64,000 bases of DNA from GYS-P2D sp964522505 (GCA_964522505.1 CAZFWJ010000003.1:1-64000), one strand, 5' to 3'; positions 25,507 through 35,606 are shown, numbered from the stretch's first letter. Notes: generated from the letters alone by a model not told the origin. Translations and numbers: made by a program.

Positions 25507-28202
25507 TTCAGGTGGTCAGAATCCTCATATTAATATTAGGCCTTTTATTGAGTCTGAATCTCTCGGCTCAGATTACACCGTATGATATTCAGTTGCAGTC
25601 TGAATTGGACAATAGGGGAGTGTCCTATGAAGAATTGGAGACATTACTTGCCGAAAGAGGAATTGACATTGATGATTTACAGTCTCTATCGCCGTCTGAA
25701 CTGGGTGAGCTACAGCGGGCAATCGAACAAATTGAGTATAGCAAAGAATTGAATGGGGAACCCTTTCTTAATTCTTTGGACTCGATCGATTCGATTGGGC
25801 TTGATTCATTAAGGATAGATAGTCTAGAAGAATTGGAGATAGTCGAGGACACCATAGAAATTGAGGAATATGAAATTTACGGCCAGCAGATTATCAATCG
25901 TGGAACCCTAACACAGATACCAGAGACAGGCTACAACCCTCCTAGCTACTATAAGATTGGCACAGGTGATGAAATTTCAGTGTCCATATTTGGTGCGAGC
26001 CAAGTCGATGAGGTGCATGATGTGCGGCCGGATGGAAGCGTCATGATAATTGATGGGAAGGTTAAGGTGTTAGTGCGTGGATTGACCCTAGCACAAGTGA
26101 GAGAAAAATTGAAGAAGAATTATCAGCGGTATAACAGGTTCAAGGATGGTCAATTTAGCGTAAATATTAGCTCTGTGAGGAGCGTGACAGTACAAGTCTT
26201 TGGAGAGGTTGCGCGCAATGGCAGTTATACGGCACCCGCAATCAATGGTATTATCAATTTAATAGGAGAAGCTGGAGGCCTCACTGATTTAGCTTCTGTC
26301 AGGGCCATAAAATTGATAAAAAAGGATGGCTCAGAAAATTTGTTTGACTTATATAAACTGCTTGCTGACCCTAGTAGTGTTGGTGATTTTTTCTTAGAAG
26401 ATGGTGACCTCATATTCGTGCCGTCATATAATGCAGCAGTGGAGGTAGAAGGCGCTATCAACCGACCAGATAAATATGAATTATTAGATGGTGAGGGAAT
26501 TACTGATCTCGTTAAGTATGGAGGAGGACTCAATCAGGTGGCGTATACAACATCCATGCGAGTGCTCAGATATGAGGAAGGCCGTAGAGTTGTTAAAAGC
26601 ATTCCATATGCATCTCTCATTAAGTCGAGGTCAAATTATGAACTCATAAAAGGTGATGTGATTACGATAGATTCTATCTCAGCCGAGTTAGAGAATTTCG
26701 TAAGCATAGTTGGAGATGTGAGACATCCTGGGGTATATGAGAGATTGCCAGGAATGAAGATATCAGACTTACTAGGTCAAGGTCAACTTAAGGTGTCTTC
26801 AAAGACGGATTTTGCGTTTCTGAGGAGGATAAATGCTGATGGTCAGATTAGCATGATACCTCTAAATCTTGACGATATTTTAGCGACTTCCGATCCCTTA
26901 GTCGATTTAGAACTGTTAGATAAAGATGAACTCACCATATGGCCAAAAGAACGCTTCACTGATGACCAGTATATCTCTATTGCTGGTGCAGTAAGAAGTG
27001 AAGAACAGATATCATATGATGTAAACGGTGGATTGAAGGCTAGTGATGTCATCTTAATGGCTGGAGGTTTGCGCCGAGACGCTACCTCTTTTGCACATTT
27101 ACATAGACTTGATCCGCTCAATCCGAGCGACTACGAAATTATACCATTGGACTTGGAAAATTTGATGAATGATAGTCGAAGTCCTGACAACATCGTATTG
27201 GAGCCATTTGACTCTATTTTCGTTTATTCTAAAAACAGTTTTTACGACGAAATCAATGTAAATATATCAGGCGCTGTAAATAATCCCGGGGAGTTCGCTT
27301 ATGGAGAAGGGATGAGCCTGCGAGACGCAATCGTCTTAGCTGGAGGCTTTAGGAGATCATCTGCGACTAATGCTATTGAGATTTCGAGAGTTATCATAGA
27401 GGATAATCAGCGAACTCATACTATCATCAAAACAGTTACGCTCCTCCGAGATCAGTTGACTGATTTCGGAAGTAAAGAAGGAATGTTCGAACTTCAACCT
27501 TATGATAACATCTTTGTACGCTTCGTACCAGAGTTTGAGTTGCAGCAGAATGTATTAGTAAATGGGGAGGTAACGCTACCAGGCGAGTATAGCTTGATTC
27601 AAGATAACGAGACGGTATACGATATCATACAGAGGGCGGGAGGATTAACCGAGGAGGCATTCCCAGCAGGCGCTACGCTGTATCGTTCAGAAGATAGTTT
27701 GGGCTTCATAGTCATGCGCTTAGAAGAAATATTAATTGATTATAACTCTCGCTATAATTATACGCTTAAGGATGGCGATGTTATTATCCTGCCCAAACGA
27801 AGGGATTATGTGACGATTGCAGGTGCCACTAATATTCAAGAAGCCCAGAATCAAGAGATTGTTGGAGAGGATAATACGATTAGAGTACCTTTTCATAAAG
27901 GCAAGACAGCGCTCTTTTACATCAACGAGTATGCTGGTGGTTTCGCTGAAAATGCGAGAAAAGACAAGATCTGGGTCACCTATCCAAACGGGGAAGTAAA
28001 GACAACAGAACGTAAGTTTCCTTTTGTAAAGAGGCATCCCGAGGTTTTAGAAGGATCGGTAATTAATGTTGGGCGACGGCCAGTAGATCTATACGGCAAG
28101 TCAGGTGACCAAGATGTCAATTGGACCCAGGTATTAAGAGAGAGTGTAGGGCAAGCCACCTCAATCTTAAGTCTGTTATTTTTAATTCAGACTTTGGATT
28201 AG
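25500..28202 (+). CDS. Large polysaccharide export protein with multiple SLBB domains (Wza-like)
   Basis: A predicted outer-membrane export component for capsule/exopolysaccharide (900 residues against about 380 for Wza). It has a signal peptide (to about residue 24, LNLSAQ), an acidic N-terminal region, a poly-export domain (YYKIGTGDEISVSIFG, then VRPDGSVMI and GLTLAQVREKL), and about seven SLBB-type blocks. Examples of the blocks are VFGEVARNGSY, VEGAINRPDKYEL, IVGDVRHPGVYE, ISGAVNNPGEF and VNGEVTLPGEYS, and each is followed by a 'GGL/GGF' turn. A hydrophobic tail (ILSLLFLIQTLD) ends the protein. The start is TTG at 25500 or GTG at 25512, both overlapping or adjoining the rfbB end. No Wzc kinase gene follows. 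Confidence 0.9.
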   Translation: MLIQVVRILILILGLLLSLNLSAQITPYDIQLQSELDNRGVSYEELETLLAERGIDIDDLQSLSPSELGELQRAIEQIEYSKELNGEPFLNSLDSIDSIGLDSLRIDSLEELEIVEDTIEIEEYEIYGQQIINRGTLTQIPETGYNPPSYYKIGTGDEISVSIFGASQVDEVHDVRPDGSVMIIDGKVKVLVRGLTLAQVREKLKKNYQRYNRFKDGQFSVNISSVRSVTVQVFGEVARNGSYTAPAINGIINLIGEAGGLTDLASVRAIKLIKKDGSENLFDLYKLLADPSSVGDFFLEDGDLIFVPSYNAAVEVEGAINRPDKYELLDGEGITDLVKYGGGLNQVAYTTSMRVLRYEEGRRVVKSIPYASLIKSRSNYELIKGDVITIDSISAELENFVSIVGDVRHPGVYERLPGMKISDLLGQGQLKVSSKTDFAFLRRINADGQISMIPLNLDDILATSDPLVDLELLDKDELTIWPKERFTDDQYISIAGAVRSEEQISYDVNGGLKASDVILMAGGLRRDATSFAHLHRLDPLNPSDYEIIPLDLENLMNDSRSPDNIVLEPFDSIFVYSKNSFYDEINVNISGAVNNPGEFAYGEGMSLRDAIVLAGGFRRSSATNAIEISRVIIEDNQRTHTIIKTVTLLRDQLTDFGSKEGMFELQPYDNIFVRFVPEFELQQNVLVNGEVTLPGEYSLIQDNETVYDIIQRAGGLTEEAFPAGATLYRSEDSLGFIVMRLEEILIDYNSRYNYTLKDGDVIILPKRRDYVTIAGATNIQEAQNQEIVGEDNTIRVPFHKGKTALFYINEYAGGFAENARKDKIWVTYPNGEVKTTERKFPFVKRHPEVLEGSVINVGRRPVDLYGKSGDQDVNWTQVLRESVGQATSILSLLFLIQTLD

Positions 28203-28963
28203 GCGCTTTGTTTGATCTCTCTAAGGCGGTGGTATATTTTCATCGAAGTGTCGTTTATACGTGAGCTGGTATCTTTGGATGAGATTAGGTCGGTCCTATA
28301 ACCTTTAGCAAGGTTTATTTTATCCAGTTCTATTTGCCAATCCTTTAGCTTGTAATTTATAAGTGCAGATTCTTTGTCGGTTATGCTCTCTGGTGTAAAG
28401 AGAATATGACAATCATCTCTGAATCTCCCAAGGAATTCTATAATCTGCTGATTAGCAACCTGCCAAAACCGATGATATCTATACCACAGATCGGGTCTAA
28501 ACGACTCTCCTTTGGTTTTTTGATATCTCCTGAGTAACGAGCTTACCGAAGCTTCGGGGTCTCTAACTATAAATACGAACTTGGCTTGAGGTATGAGCTC
28601 TTTCCAAAAGGGTAGAAAATGGCAGGTGCGGGGATCTTTCCAACCAAACAGAGCTCGATTGGTCCATCGATATTGAACCATTTTTTTCGCCGTCTCTAAG
28701 TCTTCAGATTGGATCTTTAGAGCATGACACTTCTTAAAGTCTATGACTGAGTACCACGACTTGAGCTTATAATTAGTGATGAGCCTTTCATGAAAGTTCA
28801 CGAAGTCTTGATCTTCAAAATGTCCTTCTTGATTGAACTGATCAGAGGGGATTAGGTCATCACCAATGTGTAATCCTGCATCCATAAATGATTTGGCGAG
28901 GAAACTGGTATTAGAGCGGTGCATACCAGTAATGATCAAGCAGCTGTTAGAAGAATCACTCAT
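28199..28963 (-). CDS. Sulfotransferase-family protein
   Basis: Moves a sulfate group from PAPS to an acceptor, most likely a sugar or lipid of the envelope. The 254-residue protein opens with the 5'-phosphosulfate loop GMHRSNTSFL (residues 13-22), followed by AGLHIGDDL, GHFEDQDFVNFHE and the 3'-phosphate motif VFIVRDPEASVSSL. It lies at the end of the polysaccharide block, converging on the SLBB gene with a 4-base overlap of gene ends. The acceptor is unknown. Confidence 0.8.
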   Translation of the reverse strand: MSDSSNSCLIITGMHRSNTSFLAKSFMDAGLHIGDDLIPSDQFNQEGHFEDQDFVNFHERLITNYKLKSWYSVIDFKKCHALKIQSEDLETAKKMVQYRWTNRALFGWKDPRTCHFLPFWKELIPQAKFVFIVRDPEASVSSLLRRYQKTKGESFRPDLWYRYHRFWQVANQQIIEFLGRFRDDCHILFTPESITDKESALINYKLKDWQIELDKINLAKGYRTDLISSKDTSSRINDTSMKIYHRLREIKQSA

Positions 28964-29012
28964 ATGCGAGATATGATTTCAATTCTTCTAACAACATAGG
29001 ATTTGCTTTATT

Positions 29013-30215
29013 CTATTGACGTATTCCTTTAATTCCCGGTAGCTCTTTTCCTTCCAGATATTCTAGCATTGCGCCACCGCCAGTTGAAACAAAACTTACC
29101 TCGCTGTCGAGTCCATTTTTCTTTATAGCTGCAACAGAGTCACCGCCTCCAATTAAGGAGAAAGCACCATTCTTAGTGGCATCGGCAACGGCATTTGCAA
29201 TAGCATTTGTCCCGACAGCAAATTTGTCAAATTCGAAAACACCCATTGGGCCATTCCAAATGATCGTCTTAGCTTCTGCTATAGCTTGACTAAAAGACGC
29301 TATGGATTTAGGTCCTATGTCCAGTCCTTCCCAGTCCGACGGAATACTCATACTATCTACTATCTGACTATTAGCCGTTGGGCTAAAGTCATCCGCAGCA
29401 ACATTATCCATGGGCAGCAATAGCGTTGTGTTTTTTTCCTTCGCCTGTTTCATGAGATCAAGTGCAAGATCAAGCTTGTCATCCTCACAGATTGACTTGC
29501 CAATCTCACCACCTTGAGCTTTGAAGAATGTATAGGCCATTCCACCTCCGATGATAACCGTATCAGCAAAATCGATCAGTCTCTCGAGTAGTAAGAGCTT
29601 ATCAGACACCTTAGCGCCGCCAGTAATCGCCACCAGGGGCTTTTCAGGAGAGTTAAGCACCTTGTTCGCATTTTCGATCTCCGACTCCATGAGGAGCCCA
29701 AATGACTTGTTCTCTGCTGTGAAGAATTGAGCAACTACAGCTGTAGAGGCATGTGCTCTATGAGCCGTCCCAAAGGCATCATTTACATAGATCTCGCCAA
29801 GCGTTGACATTGACTTTGCTAAATCAAGATCTCCCTTTGCTTCTCCCGTGTGGAAGCGAGTATTTTCAAGTAAGAGTACTTCTCCAGATTTTAAGTCAGC
29901 AGCCATTTGTTCGGCTTCTGCTCCAATGCAATCATCACAGAACTTAACCGATCGATCAAGGAGTGTTGCTAATGCTGGCGCTACATGACGAAGGGTAAAC
30001 TTTTCGACATTTAAGGAGCCATCATCTTTGAGCTTTTTTTGTGGGCGCCCGAGATGGGACATCAAAATAACAGCAGCGCCGCCATCCAACAATCTATTGA
30101 TAGTTGGAAGCGCACGTACAATCCTTGTGTTATCAGTGATGTTATACTCCTTATCAAGTGGGACATTAAAGTCCACACGACATAAGACTTTCTTGCCCGC
30201 TACAGTTTCTATCAT
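29013..30215 (-). CDS. pgk: Phosphoglycerate kinase
   Basis: Glycolytic/gluconeogenic kinase interconverting 1,3-bisphosphoglycerate + ADP and 3-phosphoglycerate + ATP. It is 400 residues, full length. Signatures: VLCRVDFNVPLD near the start, SHLGRP, the ENTRFH substrate site, GGAKVSDKL, WNGPMGVFE and GGGDSVAAI. It follows gap by 4 bases on the minus strand, so gap-pgk form an operon. Confidence 0.97.
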   Translation of the reverse strand: MIETVAGKKVLCRVDFNVPLDKEYNITDNTRIVRALPTINRLLDGGAAVILMSHLGRPQKKLKDDGSLNVEKFTLRHVAPALATLLDRSVKFCDDCIGAEAEQMAADLKSGEVLLLENTRFHTGEAKGDLDLAKSMSTLGEIYVNDAFGTAHRAHASTAVVAQFFTAENKSFGLLMESEIENANKVLNSPEKPLVAITGGAKVSDKLLLLERLIDFADTVIIGGGMAYTFFKAQGGEIGKSICEDDKLDLALDLMKQAKEKNTTLLLPMDNVAADDFSPTANSQIVDSMSIPSDWEGLDIGPKSIASFSQAIAEAKTIIWNGPMGVFEFDKFAVGTNAIANAVADATKNGAFSLIGGGDSVAAIKKNGLDSEVSFVSTGGGAMLEYLEGKELPGIKGIRQ

Positions 30216-30219
30216 AGGA

Positions 30220-31218
30220 TTAACCGTTAGCGATCAAGGTAGCTAGGTCCGCTAATCTCGCAGAGTAACCAGCTTCATTATCGTACCAGCTCACCACTTT
30301 CACCATATCCTCATTAATATCAGTCATTAATGAATCAAATATTGATGAGTGCTTGTTGCCTACGATATCACTCGATACTAATGGATCTGTTGAGTACTCA
30401 AGTACGCCTTTCATTTTGCCTTCGGCATATTTTTTAAATGTAGCGTTGATCTCATCTTTAGTAGCCTTCTTAGTGAGTCTTACATTAAGCTCGACCATAG
30501 AACCTGTAATTACTGGAACTCTTACCGCTATGGCAAATAGCTTTCCATCGACTGATGGGATAACCTTACCAACTGCTTTTGCAGCACCAGTACTTGTTGG
30601 AACGATATTATATGCCGCAGCACGAGCTCTTCTGAGATCACTGTGTGGAGCATCTTGGATACGTTGATCAGCAGTATATGCGTGAGTAGTTGTCATCGCA
30701 CCGTAGATCACACCATATTCTTCTTCCAATATTTTCATTAATGGAGCAAGACAGTTGGTGGTACATGATGCATTGGAGAACACATTTTTTCTCCTGTCCA
30801 ATTCATCATCGTTTACTCCGAGTACGATAGTCTGTACACCATCACTCTTAGCTGGCGCAGACATTACTACGTCTTTTGCTCCGGCGCCAAGGTGCATTCC
30901 TGCTTTTTCCTTGGTTCTAAAATGTCCTGTACACTCAATAACAACATCAACACCTAGGTCACTCCATGGAAGCTTAGATGGATCACGCTCTGCGAATGCC
31001 TTGATAGTCTTACCATTAACAACGAGTGCATCATCTTTTGCTTCAACAGTACCATCAAATTTGCCATGTGCACTATCAAATTTAAGTAGATGTGCAAGAG
31101 TCGCATTATCGGTTAAGTCATTGATGGCAACAACTTCTATATTGTCTTTTTTAAGGAGATTTCTAAATGTTAGTCGGCCAATTCTTCCAAAGCCGTTGAT
31201 TGCAATTTTTTTACCCAT
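30220..31218 (-). CDS. gap: Glyceraldehyde-3-phosphate dehydrogenase
   Basis: Oxidises glyceraldehyde-3-phosphate to 1,3-bisphosphoglycerate with NAD+. It is 332 residues, with the N-terminal Rossmann motif INGFGRIGR, the catalytic site SNASCTTNC (Cys152) and the C-terminal WYDNEAGYSARL. It is the first gene of the gap-pgk operon. The 227-base gap to miaA behind it should hold its promoter, but I could not pick out an exact -7 box. Confidence 0.97.
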   Translation of the reverse strand: MGKKIAINGFGRIGRLTFRNLLKKDNIEVVAINDLTDNATLAHLLKFDSAHGKFDGTVEAKDDALVVNGKTIKAFAERDPSKLPWSDLGVDVVIECTGHFRTKEKAGMHLGAGAKDVVMSAPAKSDGVQTIVLGVNDDELDRRKNVFSNASCTTNCLAPLMKILEEEYGVIYGAMTTTHAYTADQRIQDAPHSDLRRARAAAYNIVPTSTGAAKAVGKVIPSVDGKLFAIAVRVPVITGSMVELNVRLTKKATKDEINATFKKYAEGKMKGVLEYSTDPLVSSDIVGNKHSSIFDSLMTDINEDMVKVVSWYDNEAGYSARLADLATLIANG

Positions 31219-31445
31219 TATTCATGATTTTGAACTTGCAAAATAATGAAACTACAGGTTTTAGAGGTCCAGTATGTTTGACTTTATACCGTGTTATAGA
31301 CTTTTAAGTAGGAAGATTTCTAATGAGGCAATTTTGAATGCAGTTGTTACCAAATTATAATTTTGCAAGTATCTTTTGGTCAGTCATTTTTTGTATTGAA
31401 CGAGCGTAGATCAAAATTTTGATGGGGTAAGTGATTCTATCGTTT

Positions 31446-32342
31446 TTATTCGAATTTGTCGTCTATTTTTTGAATTGCGTCATCGACTTCCGTGATTTTG
31501 GTCCAATTGTCTTGATTTTTAAACCAAGTAATCTGCCTTTTAGCATAATTACGAGTGTGCTGCTTGATCTTATCTATAGCAGTATCAAGATCATATGTTC
31601 CGTCTAAGTAGCTGAACAATTCTTTGTATCCTACGGTATTCAGGCTGTTCAAATGCCGATCGTTAAACACTCTTTTAGCTTCCTCCAATAGCCCCTCATG
31701 CATCATTTGTTCAACTCTCTTATTGATACGCTCATACAGCTGTGCTCGATCTCGCTCAACGGCAAGCATGATAGATGTGAAATTTCTTTTAACAGATCCA
31801 TCTGTATGAAAGGAGCTAAATGTTGCTCCAGATGACTCAATTATCGAAAGGGCTCGAATCAGTCGATGACCATTATTAAGATCAACTTTAGATGCGTAGG
31901 TTGGATCTTTTTCTATCAGTTCTTCTTGCAGTGAAGTAATCCCATTGTTTTTCAATTGTACCGTATATCGATTGACTATACTTTTATCAACGCTAGGATA
32001 GTGATCCAACCCTTCATAAATGGCACGGTGATATAAGCCCGTTCCACCAACTACTATAACATAATCGCTTGATTGATGAAGCTCTGTAATGAGCGCTGTT
32101 GAATCTCTTTCAAAATGACCAGCACTATACTCGTCGTGTATGCTCAGAGAATCAATAAAATGGTGCTTAATACCTCGGAGTTCGGATTCCTTAGGCTTAG
32201 CTGTGCCAATAGATATCTCACGATAGAACTGCCGACTATCTGCCGATATCACTTCACACTCATAGTGCTTGGCCAATTCTATGGCCAGTGATGTCTTGCC
32301 GCTTGCAGTTGGGCCTCCGATATGTATCACATAATTAGACAA
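31446..32342 (-). CDS. miaA: tRNA dimethylallyltransferase
   Basis: Adds a dimethylallyl group to A37 of tRNAs that read UNN codons. The 298-residue protein has the P-loop GPTASGKT (10-17), SADSRQFYREISIGTAKP (substrate site), HHFIDS, and VVGGTGLY with LDHYP. The C-terminal NYAKRQITWF motif contacts tRNA. The start is TTG at 32342; a GTG four codons later would cut into the first beta strand. Divergent from the isoaspartyl peptidase gene. Confidence 0.95.
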   Translation of the reverse strand: MSNYVIHIGGPTASGKTSLAIELAKHYECEVISADSRQFYREISIGTAKPKESELRGIKHHFIDSLSIHDEYSAGHFERDSTALITELHQSSDYVIVVGGTGLYHRAIYEGLDHYPSVDKSIVNRYTVQLKNNGITSLQEELIEKDPTYASKVDLNNGHRLIRALSIIESSGATFSSFHTDGSVKRNFTSIMLAVERDRAQLYERINKRVEQMMHEGLLEEAKRVFNDRHLNSLNTVGYKELFSYLDGTYDLDTAIDKIKQHTRNYAKRQITWFKNQDNWTKITEVDDAIQKIDDKFE

Positions 32343-32385
32343 GGAAGTGCACTTTGAGTAATTTAGTCACAAAAGTAAAAGACAT

Positions 32386-33444
32386 ATGAACATGCAGGTA
32401 TCCAAGATTCTAAGTCTATTGTTGATTAGTGTACTCTTAGTTTGGTCATGTAAGACCGACTCCAGCTCAGCTGGATCGGAACAGAATGCGCAGAGCATTC
32501 AAGAGCGTGCTGAGTACGCTATCGCCATACATGGAGGCGCCGGTACGATTCTTAAGAAGAATATGACACCAGAACGAGAGGAAGCTATCCGTGCAGCACT
32601 TGGCGCGGCTCTGGATGTCGGGGAAGGCATCTTAAAAAATGGCGGTACTTCTCTCGAAGCCGTTGAGAACACCATTCATGTTCTTGAGAATTCTCCTTAT
32701 TTCAACGCAGGCAAAGGAGCTGTATTTACGAATCAGGGTACCAATGAAATGGATGCGAGTATCATGCAAGGTTCTGACAAAAATGCAGGGGCAGTAGGTG
32801 GATTGAGCACCATCAAACATCCGATCACTGCAGCAATAGCCGTAATGCAAGAATCGGAACATGTGCTCTTGACAGGAGCGGGGGCGGAGGAGTTTAGCCG
32901 CCAGCAGGGAATAGAGACGGTAGATCCTAAATACTTCTATACGGAGTCACGATGGAAATCCCTGCAGCGAGTTCTGGCAGAAGAGAAAGGTGCGGAGCTA
33001 TCGGAATCAGATATGCCTGATGATAAGAAACATGGAACCGTCGGATGTGTTGCACTTGATCGTCATGGCAATATAGTTGCTGGGACCAGCACTGGGGGGA
33101 TGACCAATAAGCGATTTAATCGTTTTGGCGATGTACCAATCATAGGTGCGGGCACCTATGCTGACAATGAAACAGTGGGTGTCAGTTGCACAGGCCATGG
33201 GGAGTACTTCATCAGATATGCGGTAGCTCATGATGTACATGCACGTATGCTATATCTTAATGAATCACTTGAAGAAGCTGGTAATCATGTGGTCAACACA
33301 ACGCTTGTCGACGCAGGAGGAAGTGGCGGCCTAATCTCAGTTGATCGACATGGTAACGTTGCATTACCGTTCAACTCCGCTGGCATGTATCGAGGATACG
33401 CCAAGCCGGGAGAACGATATATCGGAATTTATAAGAACGAATAA
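32386..33444 (+). CDS. Isoaspartyl peptidase/L-asparaginase, probable lipoprotein
   Basis: An Ntn-hydrolase that removes isoaspartyl residues or deamidates asparagine. It is made as a precursor and cleaved before the nucleophile Thr218 in KHGTVGC. The 352-residue protein also has IHGGAGT, FNAGKGAVFT, NEMDASIM, TSTGGMTNKRFNR and GTGEY-like CTGHGEYFIR. Unusually it begins with a hydrophobic segment ending VWSC (Cys22), followed by a Ser-rich linker. This suggests a lipoprotein and therefore action outside the cytoplasm; E. coli IaaA is cytoplasmic. The lipobox has a bulky Trp, so plain secretion is possible. Confidence 0.9.
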   Translation: MNMQVSKILSLLLISVLLVWSCKTDSSSAGSEQNAQSIQERAEYAIAIHGGAGTILKKNMTPEREEAIRAALGAALDVGEGILKNGGTSLEAVENTIHVLENSPYFNAGKGAVFTNQGTNEMDASIMQGSDKNAGAVGGLSTIKHPITAAIAVMQESEHVLLTGAGAEEFSRQQGIETVDPKYFYTESRWKSLQRVLAEEKGAELSESDMPDDKKHGTVGCVALDRHGNIVAGTSTGGMTNKRFNRFGDVPIIGAGTYADNETVGVSCTGHGEYFIRYAVAHDVHARMLYLNESLEEAGNHVVNTTLVDAGGSGGLISVDRHGNVALPFNSAGMYRGYAKPGERYIGIYKNE

Positions 33445-33453
33445 GCAAGGGCG

Positions 33454-33999
33454 CTAACCCTTTTGCTTGACAAAAATCGCTACAATAAGAGACAGTATTA
33501 AAGCGCCAAAGATAGACCCAAATAACATTATTGGGAGTTTGGACCACTGATATGGAGATTCAGGTTCTGGTATCTCACCTGACTCCATTTGATCTTTCAT
33601 CTTTTCCACAGCAAGTTCTATTTCAGCTTCACTCTGGCCCGCTAGGCCCATACCCCATGCCAGACCGGTAATGGAAGCATCCTTTGAATATTGAATAAAA
33701 TCTTGTTCGAATTGCTCATTACTACCATAAACAGCCACTTGGAAAATAGCCCCAATTACAGATGAGATCAAGAATGCCACGAAAAGATATTTAAGAGCTT
33801 CTCCATAAGAAAGACCTACATAATCCGCTGGGCGAAGAAACTTTCTGCCAAGTAGAACTGCAATAACCATATTGGTTACAAAAAGAATAAGTGAGAACTT
33901 CCAATCAAACAGGATAGAATAATCGACTAGATAAATCACCAGACCGACCAAACTTGATATGGCAGCCATGATAAGTCCAAGTTTCAATGCATTTTTCAT
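33454..33999 (-). CDS. DUF4199-family membrane protein
   Basis: A 181-residue protein with four hydrophobic segments (two near the N-terminus, one around 70-90, one at the end) and a soluble acidic loop before the last. It resembles the DUF4199 family, which is common in Bacteroidota and of unknown function. It lies 5 bases after the 524-residue membrane protein gene on the same strand, part of a likely three-gene set. Confidence 0.7.
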   Translation of the reverse strand: MKNALKLGLIMAAISSLVGLVIYLVDYSILFDWKFSLILFVTNMVIAVLLGRKFLRPADYVGLSYGEALKYLFVAFLISSVIGAIFQVAVYGSNEQFEQDFIQYSKDASITGLAWGMGLAGQSEAEIELAVEKMKDQMESGEIPEPESPYQWSKLPIMLFGSIFGALILSLIVAIFVKQKG

Positions 34000-34004
34000 A
34001 ATAG

Positions 34005-35579
34005 TTATTTAAGTTTTCTGAACGGTACTCTTATTGCTCGAGCGTCTTCTTTATTGATTTTCAACATGTGTTTCCCGCTTGATAAGGAATCTATCGCATG
34101 GTAACACATTAATCCTCGCTCCCTCATATTTGGATGAATATAATATTCACACTCGAGATCATCATTTATCTCCACATCATCTAATTTAACAGAATATAGA
34201 TTCTTTAGGCCTTCTTTAATCTTTATAATTCGCTCTTCTTCATATACCCATCTTTGATCATCGTAATCAGAACTGATTTCATCAAGGACTTTATTGAGAT
34301 CATCTGAGGAATAAGCTTTGAATCTTTCAACCAGTGAAGAATCTGCCCCTTCTGGAATGCCCTCATTCTTAATAATGGATCGAGCTGTTCTACTCTCCAT
34401 GATCTCTAATGAGTCGAGATGATTTGATTCGTCTCGTTGACGATTAGAAAAGAAGACGGAATGTCTAAGCCCTTGCTTTCGGAATGGGTATAGTTCTGGA
34501 TATTCTCCTTTAAGTTGTTCGTCATCATTTCTTGTATACCTCAAGAAAAGCTTTAGTTCTGAGCCTGTGATTTCATAAGTGCCTAAGGAAACGAAATTAA
34601 TGGCTTGCTTATTTATCCGATCACCATCTCTCCTAAAAGTATTGTAATACGCCTCTCGTTCGTCATCGTAATATATAAAGTGGATAGATTCTCCATGTAT
34701 CCGATTAGAATATCGTGCGTTAGTTTCGAACGATGGGAAATAGGAGTAGTTTTCTAAAAACAAACCGCTGAGGATAAAAAGGACTATGCCATACGGGATG
34801 GCAAAGAAAAATAGCTTTCGGGTGTAAGTATTGTCAATAAAATTGAGCAAAAGAGGTCGATAAAAGAAGGACAGCGATACTGTAGAGTAGAATCTATAAA
34901 TCCAAAAGTAAATCGTTGATATAGTATTCTCTTTGATCTTCTTAAAGGCACCCAAGGTGAAAAAGTCAATCAGTACTATTAATCCTAATCCATAGTAGAA
35001 TAAGCCAAAAAATCCTGAAACCATTTCTCGCGACTCCTCACCTAAGAACCTATGGAAAATAGCCATGATTAAGGCAAAAACAATATTGAATAAGATGAAA
35101 GACAACAACATGAAGAAGAGCAAAAATGTGAATGAGAAGATCACACTGCTTAGCCGTTCGATGCGTTCAATATACTCATCAAAACTCCCTATCCGACTTT
35201 TGTAATAGCTCTTAAATCGATCTGAATAATTTAAGGTGTCAAAATCAATGTCACCAGAGACATATCTCAATCCGATAGCACCGATCCAAAATCCTCTGAG
35301 GATTATGTGGATTAATAGATTAAGTAGGAAGATGGCCCAACTCGACCATAATAAGTGCCGAAAGATGCTTAGGTAGGGTCTAAAATCGGAGGTGGCAAAA
35401 ACATCAATGTAATAGTCAAATCGAACGATAACATTCTGAGATTCCCAAATCCCAAACAGGGCCAATCCAGAGATAAGCAATTCGAGCTGCCAACTCTCTT
35501 GTTGTAACTGCTCTAACCACTCAGAAAAGAAACTCTTTTTCTTGTTTTTGATTTCCTCCACAGAATTTGTCTGGTTCAA
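34005..35579 (-). CDS. Unrecognised 524-residue membrane protein
   Basis: I do not recognise this family. The N-terminal half has about six hydrophobic segments. The second half begins with a membrane segment (GIVLFILSGLFL) and then a soluble, charged domain of about 250 residues (rich in Arg, Glu, Asp), presumably extracytoplasmic, ending HMLKINKEDARAIRVPFRKLK-like basic residues. The start is TTG at 35579, 27 bases after the CPBP gene stop on the same strand. No catalytic motif stands out. Confidence 0.65.
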   Translation of the reverse strand: MNQTNSVEEIKNKKKSFFSEWLEQLQQESWQLELLISGLALFGIWESQNVIVRFDYYIDVFATSDFRPYLSIFRHLLWSSWAIFLLNLLIHIILRGFWIGAIGLRYVSGDIDFDTLNYSDRFKSYYKSRIGSFDEYIERIERLSSVIFSFTFLLFFMLLSFILFNIVFALIMAIFHRFLGEESREMVSGFFGLFYYGLGLIVLIDFFTLGAFKKIKENTISTIYFWIYRFYSTVSLSFFYRPLLLNFIDNTYTRKLFFFAIPYGIVLFILSGLFLENYSYFPSFETNARYSNRIHGESIHFIYYDDEREAYYNTFRRDGDRINKQAINFVSLGTYEITGSELKLFLRYTRNDDEQLKGEYPELYPFRKQGLRHSVFFSNRQRDESNHLDSLEIMESRTARSIIKNEGIPEGADSSLVERFKAYSSDDLNKVLDEISSDYDDQRWVYEEERIIKIKEGLKNLYSVKLDDVEINDDLECEYYIHPNMRERGLMCYHAIDSLSSGKHMLKINKEDARAIRVPFRKLK

Positions 35580-35606
35580 AACCTTAAAATAGCAAAAGAA
35601 TTAACC

